DNA of 64,000 nucleotides from Bradyrhizobium sp. U87765 SZCCT0048 (GCF_018131225.1 NZ_JAFCMM010000001.1:2232001-2296000), one strand, 5' to 3'. Shown: positions 54,590 through 63,927, numbered from the stretch's first letter. The notes: generated from the letters alone by a model not told the origin. Translations and numbers: made by a program.

Positions 54590-55195
54590 TCAGGGCGGCT
54601 TCGATCCTTCCAGCATGGCGTACAGCACAAAGCGCAGCGGGCCGGGGGTGACCGCATCGAACGGCCAACAGGTCGACAGCGCCAGCCCATGGCCTGCTGC
54701 CTGTGGATCAATGCCGGCGGCGTCGAAGCGCACCACCGTCGCGTGGTCGGCGCGATAGTGCAAGGTCCGCCCGTCGGCGCGCGTCACCACGATGAGATCC
54801 CCGGGCACCACGTCCTTGAGGAATGCGAAGTGGGTGTCGCGGTGCGCGGCGTAGACGGCGACGCCGCGCTCGCCCGCATCCGGCGTATACTCGACATGCC
54901 CCGGACCGAACGCCAGCGCCTGGCCGCTGGTGCCTGCCAGTACGATCGCGCGGGCGCCGATGCGCGGCACGGTCAACCGCGCCACCGGCCAGGTATCGGC
55001 CCAGGGCCACGGCCTGATCGCCTGCCCCGTCGCGACGGTCGCCGCGAATGCACGCTCCAGCAGCACCTGGGCGAGCCGCGCCTTGGCGTAGATCCAGAGA
55101 CCGTCGCCGATGGAGACAAGGCCAGCGAGAGCAAGAGCCGTAGCGATGCGGCGACGATTGATTGTCTGCCGGCAGCGCAGGGATATTGCCATCAT
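54590..55195 (-). CDS. Gram-negative (class GN) sortase
   Basis: 201 residues. An N-terminal transmembrane helix (about 17-37) is followed by a sortase domain. The catalytic His is in YAAHRDTHF, the Cys in LSTCWPF (the TLxTC motif) and the Arg in GPLRFVLYA. LPQTA-bearing substrate is encoded just upstream, as in the marine-proteobacterial sortase pairs. The sortase should cleave LPQTA and attach or release the substrate in the periplasm. The start may be ATG 55195 or 55192; a palindromic repeat lies directly upstream. The gene is 280 bases downstream of the substrate gene. Confidence 0.9.
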   Translation of the reverse strand: MMAISLRCRQTINRRRIATALALAGLVSIGDGLWIYAKARLAQVLLERAFAATVATGQAIRPWPWADTWPVARLTVPRIGARAIVLAGTSGQALAFGPGHVEYTPDAGERGVAVYAAHRDTHFAFLKDVVPGDLIVVTRADGRTLHYRADHATVVRFDAAGIDPQAAGHGLALSTCWPFDAVTPGPLRFVLYAMLEGSKPP

Positions 55196-55325
55196 GGCAT
55201 TGCCCGCTGTCGTTCCGGACGCCGCGCAGCGGCGATCCGGAATCTCAACATTGCGGCACCTCGAAGATTCGAGATTCCGGGTTCGTCGCTGCGCGACGCC
55301 CCGGACGTAATGAAGGACGCGGCGC
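55196..55325. repeat. Intergenic palindromic repeat between sortase genes
   Basis: The stretch has nested inverted matches: GTCGTTCCGGACGCC against the later CGACGCCCCGGACGTA region, and ATTCGAGATTCCGGGTTCG near GGAATCTCAACAT (the pair GGAATCTC/GAGATTCC is exact). It looks like a repeat element common in this group of genera. It separates sortase from its target gene in the same transcription direction. Confidence 0.6.
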
Positions 55326-55475
55326 TGAAAACCACAGTTCCGAACAGCATGAAGATTCCCCGTCGGGGTTCGCGTCGGTCTCCCGCGACCGGTGGCCAAG
55401 CAGACGCGCGCGGCCGAGGGTGCCACGCGCGCCGTGGAAGGAGACGGGGACGATCCTCTTTCCAGTGGTTCCGCG

Positions 55476-57734
55476 TCAGCGGGCGAAACGCTGCCGGCGG
55501 ACGACAAGGCACAGGCTGAGCATCAACAGCACGCTGCCGGCGATCAACTCGAGCTCCGCGGACGTCGCGGTCTGCGGCAGCTTCACCGATCCAGGCGCGG
55601 CCGGAAGCACCGGGCGGGCCTCGGCCAACCGTACCGTATCGGCATCTGCGCGGCGCTCGGCCGGCGCCTGGCGCGGCGCGCGCTCGCCGAACACGCTGGC
55701 GAAGTCCCAGCCCGCCGGCAGATTGATCGGCAGCTCGGCGAGGGTCAGCGGCGCGCCATCAGGACGGCTCGGCGTCTGGTCCACCGCAACCAGACTGGTG
55801 AGGCGTGACACCAACTGGTGCTCGAGCGCCAGCGACAGGATCGCCATATCCGCATCCTCCGGCTTGATCTGACGCAGCGTGCGGGCGATCTCCGCATCGG
55901 AGATCTTGCGCCGCGCCCACACCTTCGACAGGCCCTTGCCCTCCGCGGCGCCAGCAAGCGGCAGCGTCACGCTCCAGGGCCGGTCACCCACGCGCCCCTT
56001 GACCTGGAGGCTGCCGGCGAGACGATCGACTCGCGCTGCCAGCACCAGCGGCTCGCCGCGATAGAGGTCAGGAATGGCGACCGGCGTCATGTCGGCGACT
56101 GCATCGGAGAAAGTCACCGTGAGCCCGGTGACAGCCGGGTTCTCCAGCTTGGCAAAGAGGCCACGCATGCGCTCCTCGACGTCAGCGACCGATCCGATGT
56201 GCGTGAAGGTGCCGCGGCCGAGCTCCGCTGCCCGCGTCATCAGGTAGCTGTTGGGCGCGGAGCCGATGCCGACCATGAAGATCCGCGAGCGGCCCCGCAT
56301 CTGACCGATGGTGTCGAACAACTGCTGCTCGTTGCCGATCGCACCATCGGTGAGAAACACGACCTGCCGGACATGATCAGCCTCCTCCGCGGCGCGATCG
56401 GTCAGCGCCGCGCGCATGGCCGGCACCATCTCGGTGCCACCAGCGGCCTGCAGCGCCTCGACGAACGCCTTGGCGTGGCCGAGATGGGCAGCATCGGCCC
56501 GCACTGCGTCGGGGAACAGCTGATCCATCGTGTTGTCGAAGCGGATCACGTTGAAGCGGTCGTTCGGCTGCAGGCGGCCCAACGCATAGAGCAGGCTCGC
56601 CTTGGCCTGTACGATCGAGGTGCCGCCCATCGAGCCGGAATTGTCGATGACGAAGATCACCTCACGCGGCAGCGGACGCTGCTCGGCCTGGGTCAGCGCC
56701 GGCGGCGTGACGAACGCCAGCAGATAGTCAGCGCTCCCAACCTGCTCGCGGAACAGTCCCACCGCGGGGGTACGGCCTGCCGCCGGCGCCCAGCTCAGTT
56801 CGAAGTCGCGATCTGCGGGCACGGCGCTCTCCTTGAGCTTGATGATGCGGGTCCCGTCGTCAGGGGCCTGCATTGTCACCTCGTGATGGGCGCTCTTCAC
56901 CGCGCCGAGGGGGAAGCCGGCCTGCAGCCGCACGCTGATGGTGGTGGGGTTGAGCGGCGCCCCGGCCGCCGGATCGTGCACCTGCGGTGACGGCGGGGCA
57001 TGATCGGCGACGGAATTCGTCGCCGTGCCCCAACCGCCGCCGTCGGTGCTGAAGTCGACGCTCTGCACCACCGGCGCCGGATTGTAGCGCGGGCCGATCA
57101 CCAGCGGCACGCGCAGCGAGAATTCGCTGCCGGACTGGCGCACCGGCTCCTGATACTCGATCTGCACCAGCACGGTTTCGCCGGGGCCGACATTGGCGAC
57201 CGCATTGGTGAAGATGTTGGGGCGCTCCTGCTCGACCAGTGCGGCCTTGCGGCCCTCGCGCTTCGCCTGCTCGTACACCGCGCGCGCCTGCGCCCGTTCC
57301 TTGACATTGCCGACGATGACACGGTCGCCGACCACCATCTTCAGGGTATCAACTGCGCCGGCGTTCGGCAGCGGATAGGCATACACCGCCTCGACCCAGT
57401 CCCTTGTCGGATTGCGGAAGGCCTGGGTGACGCGGGCGCGCACCGTCGGGCCGGAAACCACGAGCTCGACGTCGAGGCCAAGCCGTACGGCTTCGGCATA
57501 GCTGTCGTCGCCGCGCCTGAGCAGCAGCGAGCCTGCGCGGACATCGCCGGGCTTCATCGCCACGGGCATCGTGCTTTCCGCCGAGCGGCCAGGCTGAAAG
57601 CCGAGAAAGAATGCCGCAAGCCCCGCCAGGATAGCGGCGCCCATTCGCGGGATGTGCCCGCGCGGGCCCGTCGCGGCGCCAGCGGCCGGGAGACGAAGGA
57701 TGTCGGCATCGTTGCAGAGAGTCTTGGCGTTCAT
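55476..57734 (-). CDS. Sortase substrate with VIT and VWA domains
   Basis: 752 residues. Signal peptide near 30-50; a VIT domain (about 70-190; FRNPTRDWVEAVYAYPLP, VYEQAKREGRKAALVEQ); a VWA domain (about 375-550) with intact MIDAS IDNSGSM; and a C-terminal sorting signal LPQTA at 719-723, a hydrophobic stretch (about 728-746) and the basic tail RRQRFAR. This matches the marine proteobacterial sortase target family. Probably a cell-envelope adhesin or matrix-like protein processed by the downstream sortase. ATG 57734 gives the signal peptide at the expected place; divergent from the XRE regulator. Confidence 0.92.
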   Translation of the reverse strand: MNAKTLCNDADILRLPAAGAATGPRGHIPRMGAAILAGLAAFFLGFQPGRSAESTMPVAMKPGDVRAGSLLLRRGDDSYAEAVRLGLDVELVVSGPTVRARVTQAFRNPTRDWVEAVYAYPLPNAGAVDTLKMVVGDRVIVGNVKERAQARAVYEQAKREGRKAALVEQERPNIFTNAVANVGPGETVLVQIEYQEPVRQSGSEFSLRVPLVIGPRYNPAPVVQSVDFSTDGGGWGTATNSVADHAPPSPQVHDPAAGAPLNPTTISVRLQAGFPLGAVKSAHHEVTMQAPDDGTRIIKLKESAVPADRDFELSWAPAAGRTPAVGLFREQVGSADYLLAFVTPPALTQAEQRPLPREVIFVIDNSGSMGGTSIVQAKASLLYALGRLQPNDRFNVIRFDNTMDQLFPDAVRADAAHLGHAKAFVEALQAAGGTEMVPAMRAALTDRAAEEADHVRQVVFLTDGAIGNEQQLFDTIGQMRGRSRIFMVGIGSAPNSYLMTRAAELGRGTFTHIGSVADVEERMRGLFAKLENPAVTGLTVTFSDAVADMTPVAIPDLYRGEPLVLAARVDRLAGSLQVKGRVGDRPWSVTLPLAGAAEGKGLSKVWARRKISDAEIARTLRQIKPEDADMAILSLALEHQLVSRLTSLVAVDQTPSRPDGAPLTLAELPINLPAGWDFASVFGERAPRQAPAERRADADTVRLAEARPVLPAAPGSVKLPQTATSAELELIAGSVLLMLSLCLVVRRQRFAR

Positions 57735-57858
57735 GGGCGTCCATTCCCGGATCGATGTGGTCACCTGCAGTTGTCCATGACCGACGCCGCGCCGCGAGCG
57801 TGATGATCCGGATAGTTCCGCCATGGCCTGGTGCGGGGCCGGGCGGACCGCCGGCGGA

Positions 57859-57884
57859 TTTGTGCGGGTTTGTGATGATTTGTG
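57859..57884. promoter_or_regulatory. Three TTTGTG repeats spaced 10 bases
   Basis: TTTGTG at 57859, 57869 and 57879, exactly 10 bases apart, lie in the 188-base gap between the sortase substrate gene and the XRE regulator. The one-turn phasing would put them on one face of the helix. A binding site for the adjacent XRE-type regulator is a reasonable inference. Confidence 0.5.
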
Positions 57885-57922
57885 CGTCTGGTAGGATCGC
57901 TGCCGGATTCGAGGACCTGGGC

Positions 57923-58699
57923 ATGGCGATCTCTGACAACGAACTGTCAGCGCAGCAGAGCCGCACCGTCGCGGCGCTGGTGCGCGAGGAGCTCGCGCGC
58001 CGCCGCCTGTCACGCCAGCAACTCGCAGAGCTTGCTAAAATCAGCCTCTCGACCCTGGAGAAAGCGCTCGGCGGTCAGCGCCCATTCACCCTCGCGACCA
58101 CCATACGGCTCGAACAGGCGCTCGGCCTGTCGCTGCGCCAGACGATGAGCGACGAGGCCAGGACCGCGCCGCCGCCGACCGCCAACGGCGACGTCGCGCC
58201 GGACCATCTCGGCGCTTATTCCCGGCGTTCCGTCGACTGGATCGAGGGACAGTATGTCACGGTGCGGCCATCATTCGGCGGTGACGCCGAGCTGATCTAC
58301 GCTTACCTCACCGACATCACCTGGGATGCCGCGGCGTCCTGCCTCGTGTTTCGTGAAGGCGAGCGCACCGACGCGGCCTACACCCAGTTCGGCGAGGTCG
58401 CGGTGCCGAACCAGTCGGGCCATGTCTATCTCGTCACCAACCGCCACGGCCAGCACCGCCTGATCACGGTGTCGCGCCCGACCATCGTCGGCGAAATGTA
58501 CGGCATCATCACGACGCTGCTCGCCGGGCGGGGCTCCTTGCTGACACCGATCGCCGCGCCCATCGCACTGCTGCCGCTCCAGCGCGTTCCCGATCCGAGC
58601 TTTGGGCGCATCACCTCAGCGGACCCCCACTACGCCCTCTACCGCAGCCATCTGCACCGCACGGTCGAAGAGCCGTTCGCGCTGTTCGTCGGACGATAG
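57923..58699 (+). CDS. XRE family regulator with C-terminal sensor-like domain
   Basis: 258 residues. HTH at about 29-70 (LSRQQLAELAKISLSTLEKALGG), then a C-terminal half (about 95-258) with HLGAYSRRSVDWIEGQYVTVRPSF and EMYGIITTLLAGRG, a pattern seen in stand-alone alphaproteobacterial XRE regulators, without a named ligand. ATG 57923 is chosen because the HTH lies near the start. Divergent from the sortase substrate gene and so probably its regulator. Ends 15 bases before the MetQ-like gene that converges on it. Confidence 0.78.
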   Translation: MAISDNELSAQQSRTVAALVREELARRRLSRQQLAELAKISLSTLEKALGGQRPFTLATTIRLEQALGLSLRQTMSDEARTAPPPTANGDVAPDHLGAYSRRSVDWIEGQYVTVRPSFGGDAELIYAYLTDITWDAAASCLVFREGERTDAAYTQFGEVAVPNQSGHVYLVTNRHGQHRLITVSRPTIVGEMYGIITTLLAGRGSLLTPIAAPIALLPLQRVPDPSFGRITSADPHYALYRSHLHRTVEEPFALFVGR

Positions 58700-58714
58700 C
58701 CTTCGGTTGCTACA

Positions 58715-59530
58715 TCACCGGAAATAGTCCGGCAGGGTGAAGCCATCGTGGAAGCGATCGGACCGGATCGCCTGCTTGAAGCCGTCGGAGTGATAGGCCG
58801 CAACGATATCGCGCGCCCATTCGGCATCGGTGTTGCCACGACGAACGGCGACGACATTGATGTAGGGCGCGCCCATCTTCTCGAGGGCAATTGCCTCGGT
58901 CAGCTTCAGGCCGCTGTAGATGGCGAAATTTCCCTGCACCGCGGCATAGTCGACGTCGTCGAGAGCGCGCGGCGCCTGGGCGTTCTCGAGCGGCACGATC
59001 TTGATGCCGCTGGGGTTCTTGATGACGTCGAGTTCGGTGACATCGACCGGATTGTTGTCCTTGATCTCGATCCACTTGAGGTCGCGCAGGATCCACAGTG
59101 CGCGCTGCAGGTTGACCGGATCGTTCGGCACCGCAACCGTCATGCCCGGCTTTACGGCCGCATCGCGCGGATGTTTCTTCGAATACAGTCCCATCGGCGG
59201 CGTTGGCACCTGGACGATGCCGGCGAGATCGGTACCGTTGCGCGCGTTGTAAGCGTTGAGGAACACGGTATGCTGCATGATATTGGCGTCGATATCGTTG
59301 CGGAAGACCGCGGTATTCGCCTCGAGCCCGGTCGAGAACTCGTAGTAACGCACCGTATAGCCCTTCTTCTTCAGTTCCGGCTCGATGCCGGCCTTGAAGC
59401 CGTCGACATAGGGCCCGGGCACGAAGCCGACCTTGATCTCGGCCTTGGCCGCATCGCGCGCGGCCACGGGACTGGACGCATTCAGAACAGCAAACAGGAA
59501 TAACAACAGCAGACGCGCCGTCTTCGGCAT
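58715..59530 (-). CDS. MetQ/NlpA-like ABC binding protein, second copy
   Basis: 271 residues. Signal peptide without lipobox Cys (ARLLLLFLFAVLNASSPVAARD). NlpA blocks: IKVGFVPGPYVDGFKAG, NTAVFRNDIDANIMQHTVFL, GMTVAVPNDPVNLQRALWIL and DYAAVQGNFAIYSGL. Clearly related to, but diverged from, the protein at 52399. No ATPase or permease gene adjacent. ATG 59530 is the start of the signal peptide. Ligand unknown: methionine, or another small amino compound. Confidence 0.88.
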   Translation of the reverse strand: MPKTARLLLLFLFAVLNASSPVAARDAAKAEIKVGFVPGPYVDGFKAGIEPELKKKGYTVRYYEFSTGLEANTAVFRNDIDANIMQHTVFLNAYNARNGTDLAGIVQVPTPPMGLYSKKHPRDAAVKPGMTVAVPNDPVNLQRALWILRDLKWIEIKDNNPVDVTELDVIKNPSGIKIVPLENAQAPRALDDVDYAAVQGNFAIYSGLKLTEAIALEKMGAPYINVVAVRRGNTDAEWARDIVAAYHSDGFKQAIRSDRFHDGFTLPDYFR

Positions 59531-59776
59531 GATCGACACTCGAATGAAGGGATGATTGCAGGCGATGAAGTTCACAAAAGTGTAGGGCAACGCACGTGCA
59601 AGTCGACCAAATGGAAATCTAAATTTGTCACGCAGGGTAGATAAATTCGCGCGCTTATGTTGGAGTGACGGAAAATGTTGATCTCCTTGCTGCTCCGGCG
59701 GTCACATTCAGTCACATCAGGATATTTCAGGACCTGCCGAATGGCGGCAGCATTCGAAACACCAGGGAAGCATTCG

Positions 59777-60274
59777 ATGCCGAGATCCTTTGCCGCCATG
59801 CTGGCCCTGCTCACCAGCCTTGTCGTCTCGCTGTCATCGGCGCATGGCCAGACGCCGACGACGGATACCGAGGCTGCGGCGCGCGAGCTGGTCACCACCA
59901 TGAAGCTCACCGATCAGTTCATGGCGGTGATGCCGGCCCTCATCAAGACCATGAAGCCGGCCATCGTGCAGAACCGCCCCGATGTCGATCGCGATTTCGA
60001 CGCCATCACCCCGACCCTGATGCAGGGCATGGCGGCCCATCTGGACGAGTTCGCGAACGCTGTTGTCGCGGTCTATGTCAGCAATTTCACCGCCGAAGAA
60101 CTGCGTGCCGCTATTGCGTTCTATCGCACGTCGGCCGGGCAGAAGTTCCTGGCGAAGAACCCGCTGGTGATGCAGCAGACGATGGTGCTCGGCCAGAAGA
60201 TCGGCCAGTCGATCGGAGCCGACATCCGACAGAAGATGATCGACGAATTGCGCAAGAAGGGCCACGCGATATAG
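59777..60274 (+). CDS. DUF2059 domain exported protein
   Basis: 165 residues. Signal peptide (FAAMLALLTSLVVSLSSAHGQ) and then a DUF2059-type helical domain (about 80-150): VSNFTAEELRAAIAFYRTSAGQKFL is typical. The family is periplasmic with unknown function. AGGGAAG precedes ATG 59777. It sits 56 bases before the lytic transglycosylase gene on the same strand, so a shared transcript is likely, perhaps in wall turnover. Confidence 0.82.
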   Translation: MPRSFAAMLALLTSLVVSLSSAHGQTPTTDTEAAARELVTTMKLTDQFMAVMPALIKTMKPAIVQNRPDVDRDFDAITPTLMQGMAAHLDEFANAVVAVYVSNFTAEELRAAIAFYRTSAGQKFLAKNPLVMQQTMVLGQKIGQSIGADIRQKMIDELRKKGHAI

Positions 60275-60330
60275 TGCACGCCGCCGCCACGCTCTCCGCC
60301 CCTCAACACTCCGACGGTGTGACTGCTGAC

Positions 60331-61557
60331 ATGATCCGTTCTCTCCTCATCCTCACGCTTTCGGTCATCGTACTGGGAGCACGGCCGGCCGCGGCACAGA
60401 ACGGCGCCAGCTGCCATGGCGGCATGAGCTTTGGCCGCTTTGTCGAACAGCTCAAGCAGGACGCCGCCCAAGCCGGCGTATCGCAGCGTGCCATCGCGGC
60501 AGCCGCGCCAAGCCTCGTCTACGACCAGGGCATCGTCAATCGCGACCGCGGCCAGCGCGTGTTCGGCCAGATCTTCACCGAATTCGCCGGCCGTATGGCA
60601 GCGACCTACCGCATGCAGCAGGGGCAGGCGATGATCCGTAGCCATGCGCAGGCGTTCGCCCGCGCGGAGAAGGAATATGGCGTGCCGCCGGCGGTGATCG
60701 CGGCGTTCTGGGGCCTGGAGAGTGATTTCGGCGTCAACATGGGCAACCTGCCGACGCTGCGCTCGCTGGTGTCGCTGGCTTACGACTGCCGCCGGGCGCA
60801 GATGTTCCACGACGAAACCATCTCGGCGCTCAAGATCATCGACCGCGGCGACCTCACACCTTCGGAGATGATCGGGTCATGGGCCGGCGAGCTCGGGCAG
60901 ACCCAGTTCCTGCCGTCGCACTATGTCAACTACGCGGTGGACTACGATGGCGACGGCCGGCGCGACCTGTTGCACAGTGCGGCCGACGTCATCGGCTCGA
61001 CGGCCAACTACATCGCCACCGGACTGAAGTGGCGGCGCGGCGAACCCTGGCTGCAGGAGGTGCGGGTTTCCGCCAACGTGCCTTGGGATCAAGCCGACCT
61101 CACCGTCAAGCATCCGCGGTCGCAGTGGGCGCAATGGGGCGTGACCTATGCCGACGGCCGTCCGCTGCCGAACGACGCGCTGCCGGCGTCGCTGCTGCTG
61201 CCGATGGGGCGGTCGGGACCTGCGTTTCTCGCCTACGCCAACTTCGCCGCCTACACCGAGTGGAACAACTCGCTGATCTATTCGACCACCGCCGCCTACC
61301 TCGCCACCCGCATCGCCGGCGCGGCGCCGATGCGCAAGCCGGCTGCGCCGGTCGCCCAGTTGCCGTTCGCCGAGATCCGCGAGATGCAGCAGATCCTCAC
61401 GCGGCAGGGCTTCAATGTCGGCAAGGTCGACGGCGTGCTGGGCCAACAGAGCCGCAGCGCAGTGAAGGCGACGCAGATCAAGTTCGGCCTGCCGGCGGAC
61501 TCCTGTCCAACGGCGGAGCTGCTGGCGCGGCTGCGTGGCGGCAGCGCGATGCGGTGA
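60331..61557 (+). CDS. Lytic murein transglycosylase with peptidoglycan-binding domain
   Basis: 408 residues. Signal peptide (about 1-22), then an MltB-type transglycosylase (about 30-330): EKEYGVPPAVIAAFWGLESDFG carries the catalytic Glu in the WGLES context, followed by SWAGELGQTQFLPSHYVNYAVD and a final peptidoglycan-binding domain (about 345-402; REMQQILTRQGFNVGKVDG). Cleaves the glycan strand of murein in the periplasm. ATG 60331 begins the signal; the open frame upstream is not used. Follows the DUF2059 gene. Confidence 0.92.
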   Translation: MIRSLLILTLSVIVLGARPAAAQNGASCHGGMSFGRFVEQLKQDAAQAGVSQRAIAAAAPSLVYDQGIVNRDRGQRVFGQIFTEFAGRMAATYRMQQGQAMIRSHAQAFARAEKEYGVPPAVIAAFWGLESDFGVNMGNLPTLRSLVSLAYDCRRAQMFHDETISALKIIDRGDLTPSEMIGSWAGELGQTQFLPSHYVNYAVDYDGDGRRDLLHSAADVIGSTANYIATGLKWRRGEPWLQEVRVSANVPWDQADLTVKHPRSQWAQWGVTYADGRPLPNDALPASLLLPMGRSGPAFLAYANFAAYTEWNNSLIYSTTAAYLATRIAGAAPMRKPAAPVAQLPFAEIREMQQILTRQGFNVGKVDGVLGQQSRSAVKATQIKFGLPADSCPTAELLARLRGGSAMR

Positions 61558-61583
61558 CGAATACGGCTCGGTGCCGCGCTTTG

Positions 61584-61700
61584 TTTTCAGCGTCATCACC
61601 GGGCCGGCGTGCGCAGCGCCGGGACCCGATGATCCAGCTCGGAATCTTTGTTGTTCTGCGAGCCAACTGGATTGCCGGATCAAGCGCGGCAGTGCCCCAT
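61584..61700. repeat. Degraded intergenic repeat (family B relic)
   Basis: AGCGTCATCACCGGGCCGG and later AACTGGATTGCCGGATCAAG resemble the family B element at 44441, but pairing is only partial. It lies in the 208-base gap between the convergent transglycosylase and TetR genes, where no other feature is seen. Confidence 0.5.
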
Positions 61701-61765
61701 TGGGGACGGCGAGTCCCGAACCACATGAAAGGGCGCCGATCCCGCGATCATGACCGCGATCACCG

Positions 61766-62395
61766 CTACCGCGGCGCGAGCCCATGGGCGATGAAATCGT
61801 ACGTCGCCTCGGCCGCTTCCTCGAACGAGGCCTTGGTCTCCCACAGCGCATAGCGGCGGCCGGCAAGGTCGCACACACCCATCAGAGCCCAGGCCCGCAC
61901 CTCGGCGTCGCCCGGCGAGATCTGGCCACGTGCCGCGGCCCCTTCCATCGCCGTCCGGTAGGCTGCGGCGAAGTCGTTGTAGTAGCGGCGGTAGGCAGCT
62001 TCGTCGACGAACTGCGATTCCGCCACCACACGATAGAGGTTCGGGTTCTTGCGGACGAAATCGAAGAAGGCATGGACGCCGCGCCGCTCGACCTCGAGGC
62101 GGTCGTCGATGCCGGACGTGGCGAGGGTCAGCGAGCGGCGCAGGCGACGCCCCATGCGCAGCACCAGTTCACGCAGCACGTCCTCCTTGGTGCGGAAGTA
62201 CACATAGAAGGTGCCCTGCGCGACCTCGGCTTCCTGAGTGATCGACACCACCGATGTGTCGGCGAAACCGCGCTCGCCGATCTGGCGCTCGGCGGCAGCC
62301 AAGATGCGCTGGCGCGTGCGCTCACCGCGGCTGGTCTTCGGCACCGGATTGGGTGCCGGATCGGACTCCGGGGACGCATCGCTCGTCGTCACCAT
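61766..62395 (-). CDS. TetR family transcriptional regulator
   Basis: 209 residues. N-terminal HTH (about 22-72): RGERTRQRILAAAERQIGERG followed by FADTSVVSITQEAEVAQGTFYVYFRTKE, shown here in part; the C-terminal ligand domain is of a TetR subgroup with AEVRAWALMGVCDLAGRRYALW. The effector is unknown. Divergent from the amino-acid-type binding protein by 178 bases, which makes that gene and perhaps a downstream operon its target. Confidence 0.92.
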   Translation of the reverse strand: MVTTSDASPESDPAPNPVPKTSRGERTRQRILAAAERQIGERGFADTSVVSITQEAEVAQGTFYVYFRTKEDVLRELVLRMGRRLRRSLTLATSGIDDRLEVERRGVHAFFDFVRKNPNLYRVVAESQFVDEAAYRRYYNDFAAAYRTAMEGAAARGQISPGDAEVRAWALMGVCDLAGRRYALWETKASFEEAAEATYDFIAHGLAPR

Positions 62396-62511
62396 CGGGT
62401 TTTATGACTCGTCCACAATGCGCGGGACGCTGTTGCCCCGTCGATGTTGATTTTTTCCATCTCGCGATTCCGTTCGCTTGACGGCGTTCCCTTGACTCGA
62501 TACGCATAGCC

Positions 62512-62532
62512 GAAACATGAAACATGAATCAA
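62512..62532. promoter_or_regulatory. Short tandem repeats in the TetR intergenic region
   Basis: GAAACAT, GAAACAT and GAATCAA follow one another in 7-base steps (62512-62532), just ahead of GTGTCAAG. Possibly an operator in the divergent region; weak evidence. Confidence 0.3.
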
Positions 62533-62573
62533 GTGTCAAGTTAAGGACAATCAAGAGTGACTGGAGGGAGAGC

Positions 62574-63761
62574 ATGACCATCCTGAGGACGATATTTCTG
62601 ACCGGCACCCTGATCGGCGCTGCGGCCGGCGCCGCCCACGCCGATGACCTCAAGGTCGCGCTGATCTACGGCAAGACCGGCCCGCTCGAGGCCTACGCCA
62701 AGCAGACCGAGATCGGCCTGCGCATGGGCTTCGAATACGCCACCAAGAACACCATGACGGTGGACGGCCGGAAGATCGTCATCATCACCAAGGACGACCA
62801 GGGCAAGCCGGACCTCTCCAAGGCCGCTCTCGCCGAGGCCTACCAGGACGACAAGGCCGATATCGCCATCGGCACCACCTCCTCGGCCGCGGCGCTCGCC
62901 GACCTCCCCGTGGCGGAAGAGAACAAGAAGATCCTGATCGTCGAGCCGGCGGTCGCCGACCAGATCACCGGCGAGAAGTGGAACAAGTATATCTTCCGCA
63001 CCGCGCGCAACTCCTCGCAGGACGCCATCGCCAACGCGGTGGCGATCGGCAAGCCCGGCGTCACCATCGCGACGCTGGCGCAGGACTACGCGTTCGGCCG
63101 TGATGGCGTCGCCGCTTTCAAGGACGCGCTGGCCAAGACCGGCGCGACGCTCGCGACCGAAGAGTACGTCCCGACCAACACCACTGACTTCACCGCCGCC
63201 GCCCAGCGCCTGTTCGACGCGCTGAAGGACAAGCCAGGTCGCAAGATCATCTGGGTGATCTGGGCCGGCGCCGGCGATCCCTTGACCAAGCTGCAGGACA
63301 TGGACCCGAAGCGCTACGGCATCGAGCTGTCGACCGGCGGCAACATCCTGCCCGCGCTCGCTGCCTACAAGCGCCTGCCGGACATGGAAGGCGCGACCTA
63401 TTACTACTATGCGATCCCCAAGAACCGGATCAACGACTGGTTCGTCGCCGAGCACCAGAAGCGCTTCAACGCGCCGCCGGACTTCTTCACCGCGGGCGGC
63501 TTTGCCGCGGCGATGGCTGTGGTCACCGCCGTCGAGAAAGCCAAGTCCACCGACACCGAGAAGCTGATCACGGCGATGGAAGGCCTGGAGTTCGACACGC
63601 CCAAGGGCAAGATGGTGTTCCGCAAGGAAGACCATCAGGCGCTGCAGAGCATGTATCACTTCAAGGTCAAGGTCGATCCGAATCTCGCCTGGGCGGTCAA
63701 CGAGCCGGTGCGTGAACTCAAGATCGAGGACATGACCATCCCGATCAAGAACAAGCGGTAA
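62574..63761 (+). CDS. Amino-acid-type ABC binding protein (LivK family)
   Basis: 395 residues, periplasmic binding fold type I. Signal peptide ending AAHAD, then DLKVALIYGKTGPLEAYAKQ and QDYAFGRDGVAAFKDAL, TNTTDFTAAAQRLFDAL as in Peripla_BP_6. Candidates for the ligand are branched-chain amino acids or aromatic acids. GGAGGGAG precedes ATG 62574. The partners, if any, would lie beyond the window: after its stop only 239 bases remain and they hold repeat DNA. Expression likely controlled by the divergent TetR regulator. Confidence 0.93.
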   Translation: MTILRTIFLTGTLIGAAAGAAHADDLKVALIYGKTGPLEAYAKQTEIGLRMGFEYATKNTMTVDGRKIVIITKDDQGKPDLSKAALAEAYQDDKADIAIGTTSSAAALADLPVAEENKKILIVEPAVADQITGEKWNKYIFRTARNSSQDAIANAVAIGKPGVTIATLAQDYAFGRDGVAAFKDALAKTGATLATEEYVPTNTTDFTAAAQRLFDALKDKPGRKIIWVIWAGAGDPLTKLQDMDPKRYGIELSTGGNILPALAAYKRLPDMEGATYYYYAIPKNRINDWFVAEHQKRFNAPPDFFTAGGFAAAMAVVTAVEKAKSTDTEKLITAMEGLEFDTPKGKMVFRKEDHQALQSMYHFKVKVDPNLAWAVNEPVRELKIEDMTIPIKNKR

Positions 63762-63769
63762 GCACACAT

Positions 63770-63905
63770 CGCCCCGTCATGGCCGGGCAGCGCGATCCGT
63801 CTTCGACGGATCGCCAGGACCAAAGGTCTCCCGGCCATGCGTCCCGCTTCAGGGATTCGCCGAAGAAAGCTGGATTGCGGGTCAATCCCGCGCATGACGC
63901 TGAAT
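63770..63905. repeat. Intergenic palindromic repeat (mixed family)
   Basis: ATCCGTC-TTC-GACGGAT (63806-63822) is a strong hairpin, and TGGCCGGG pairs with CCCGGCCA further along (63780-63787 and 63831-63838). GCGGGTCAATCCCGC is a smaller palindrome near the end. Related to the element families seen elsewhere in the window. Confidence 0.6.
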
Positions 63906-63927
63906 TTGCAGAAGCTCCGCCTTCTCC

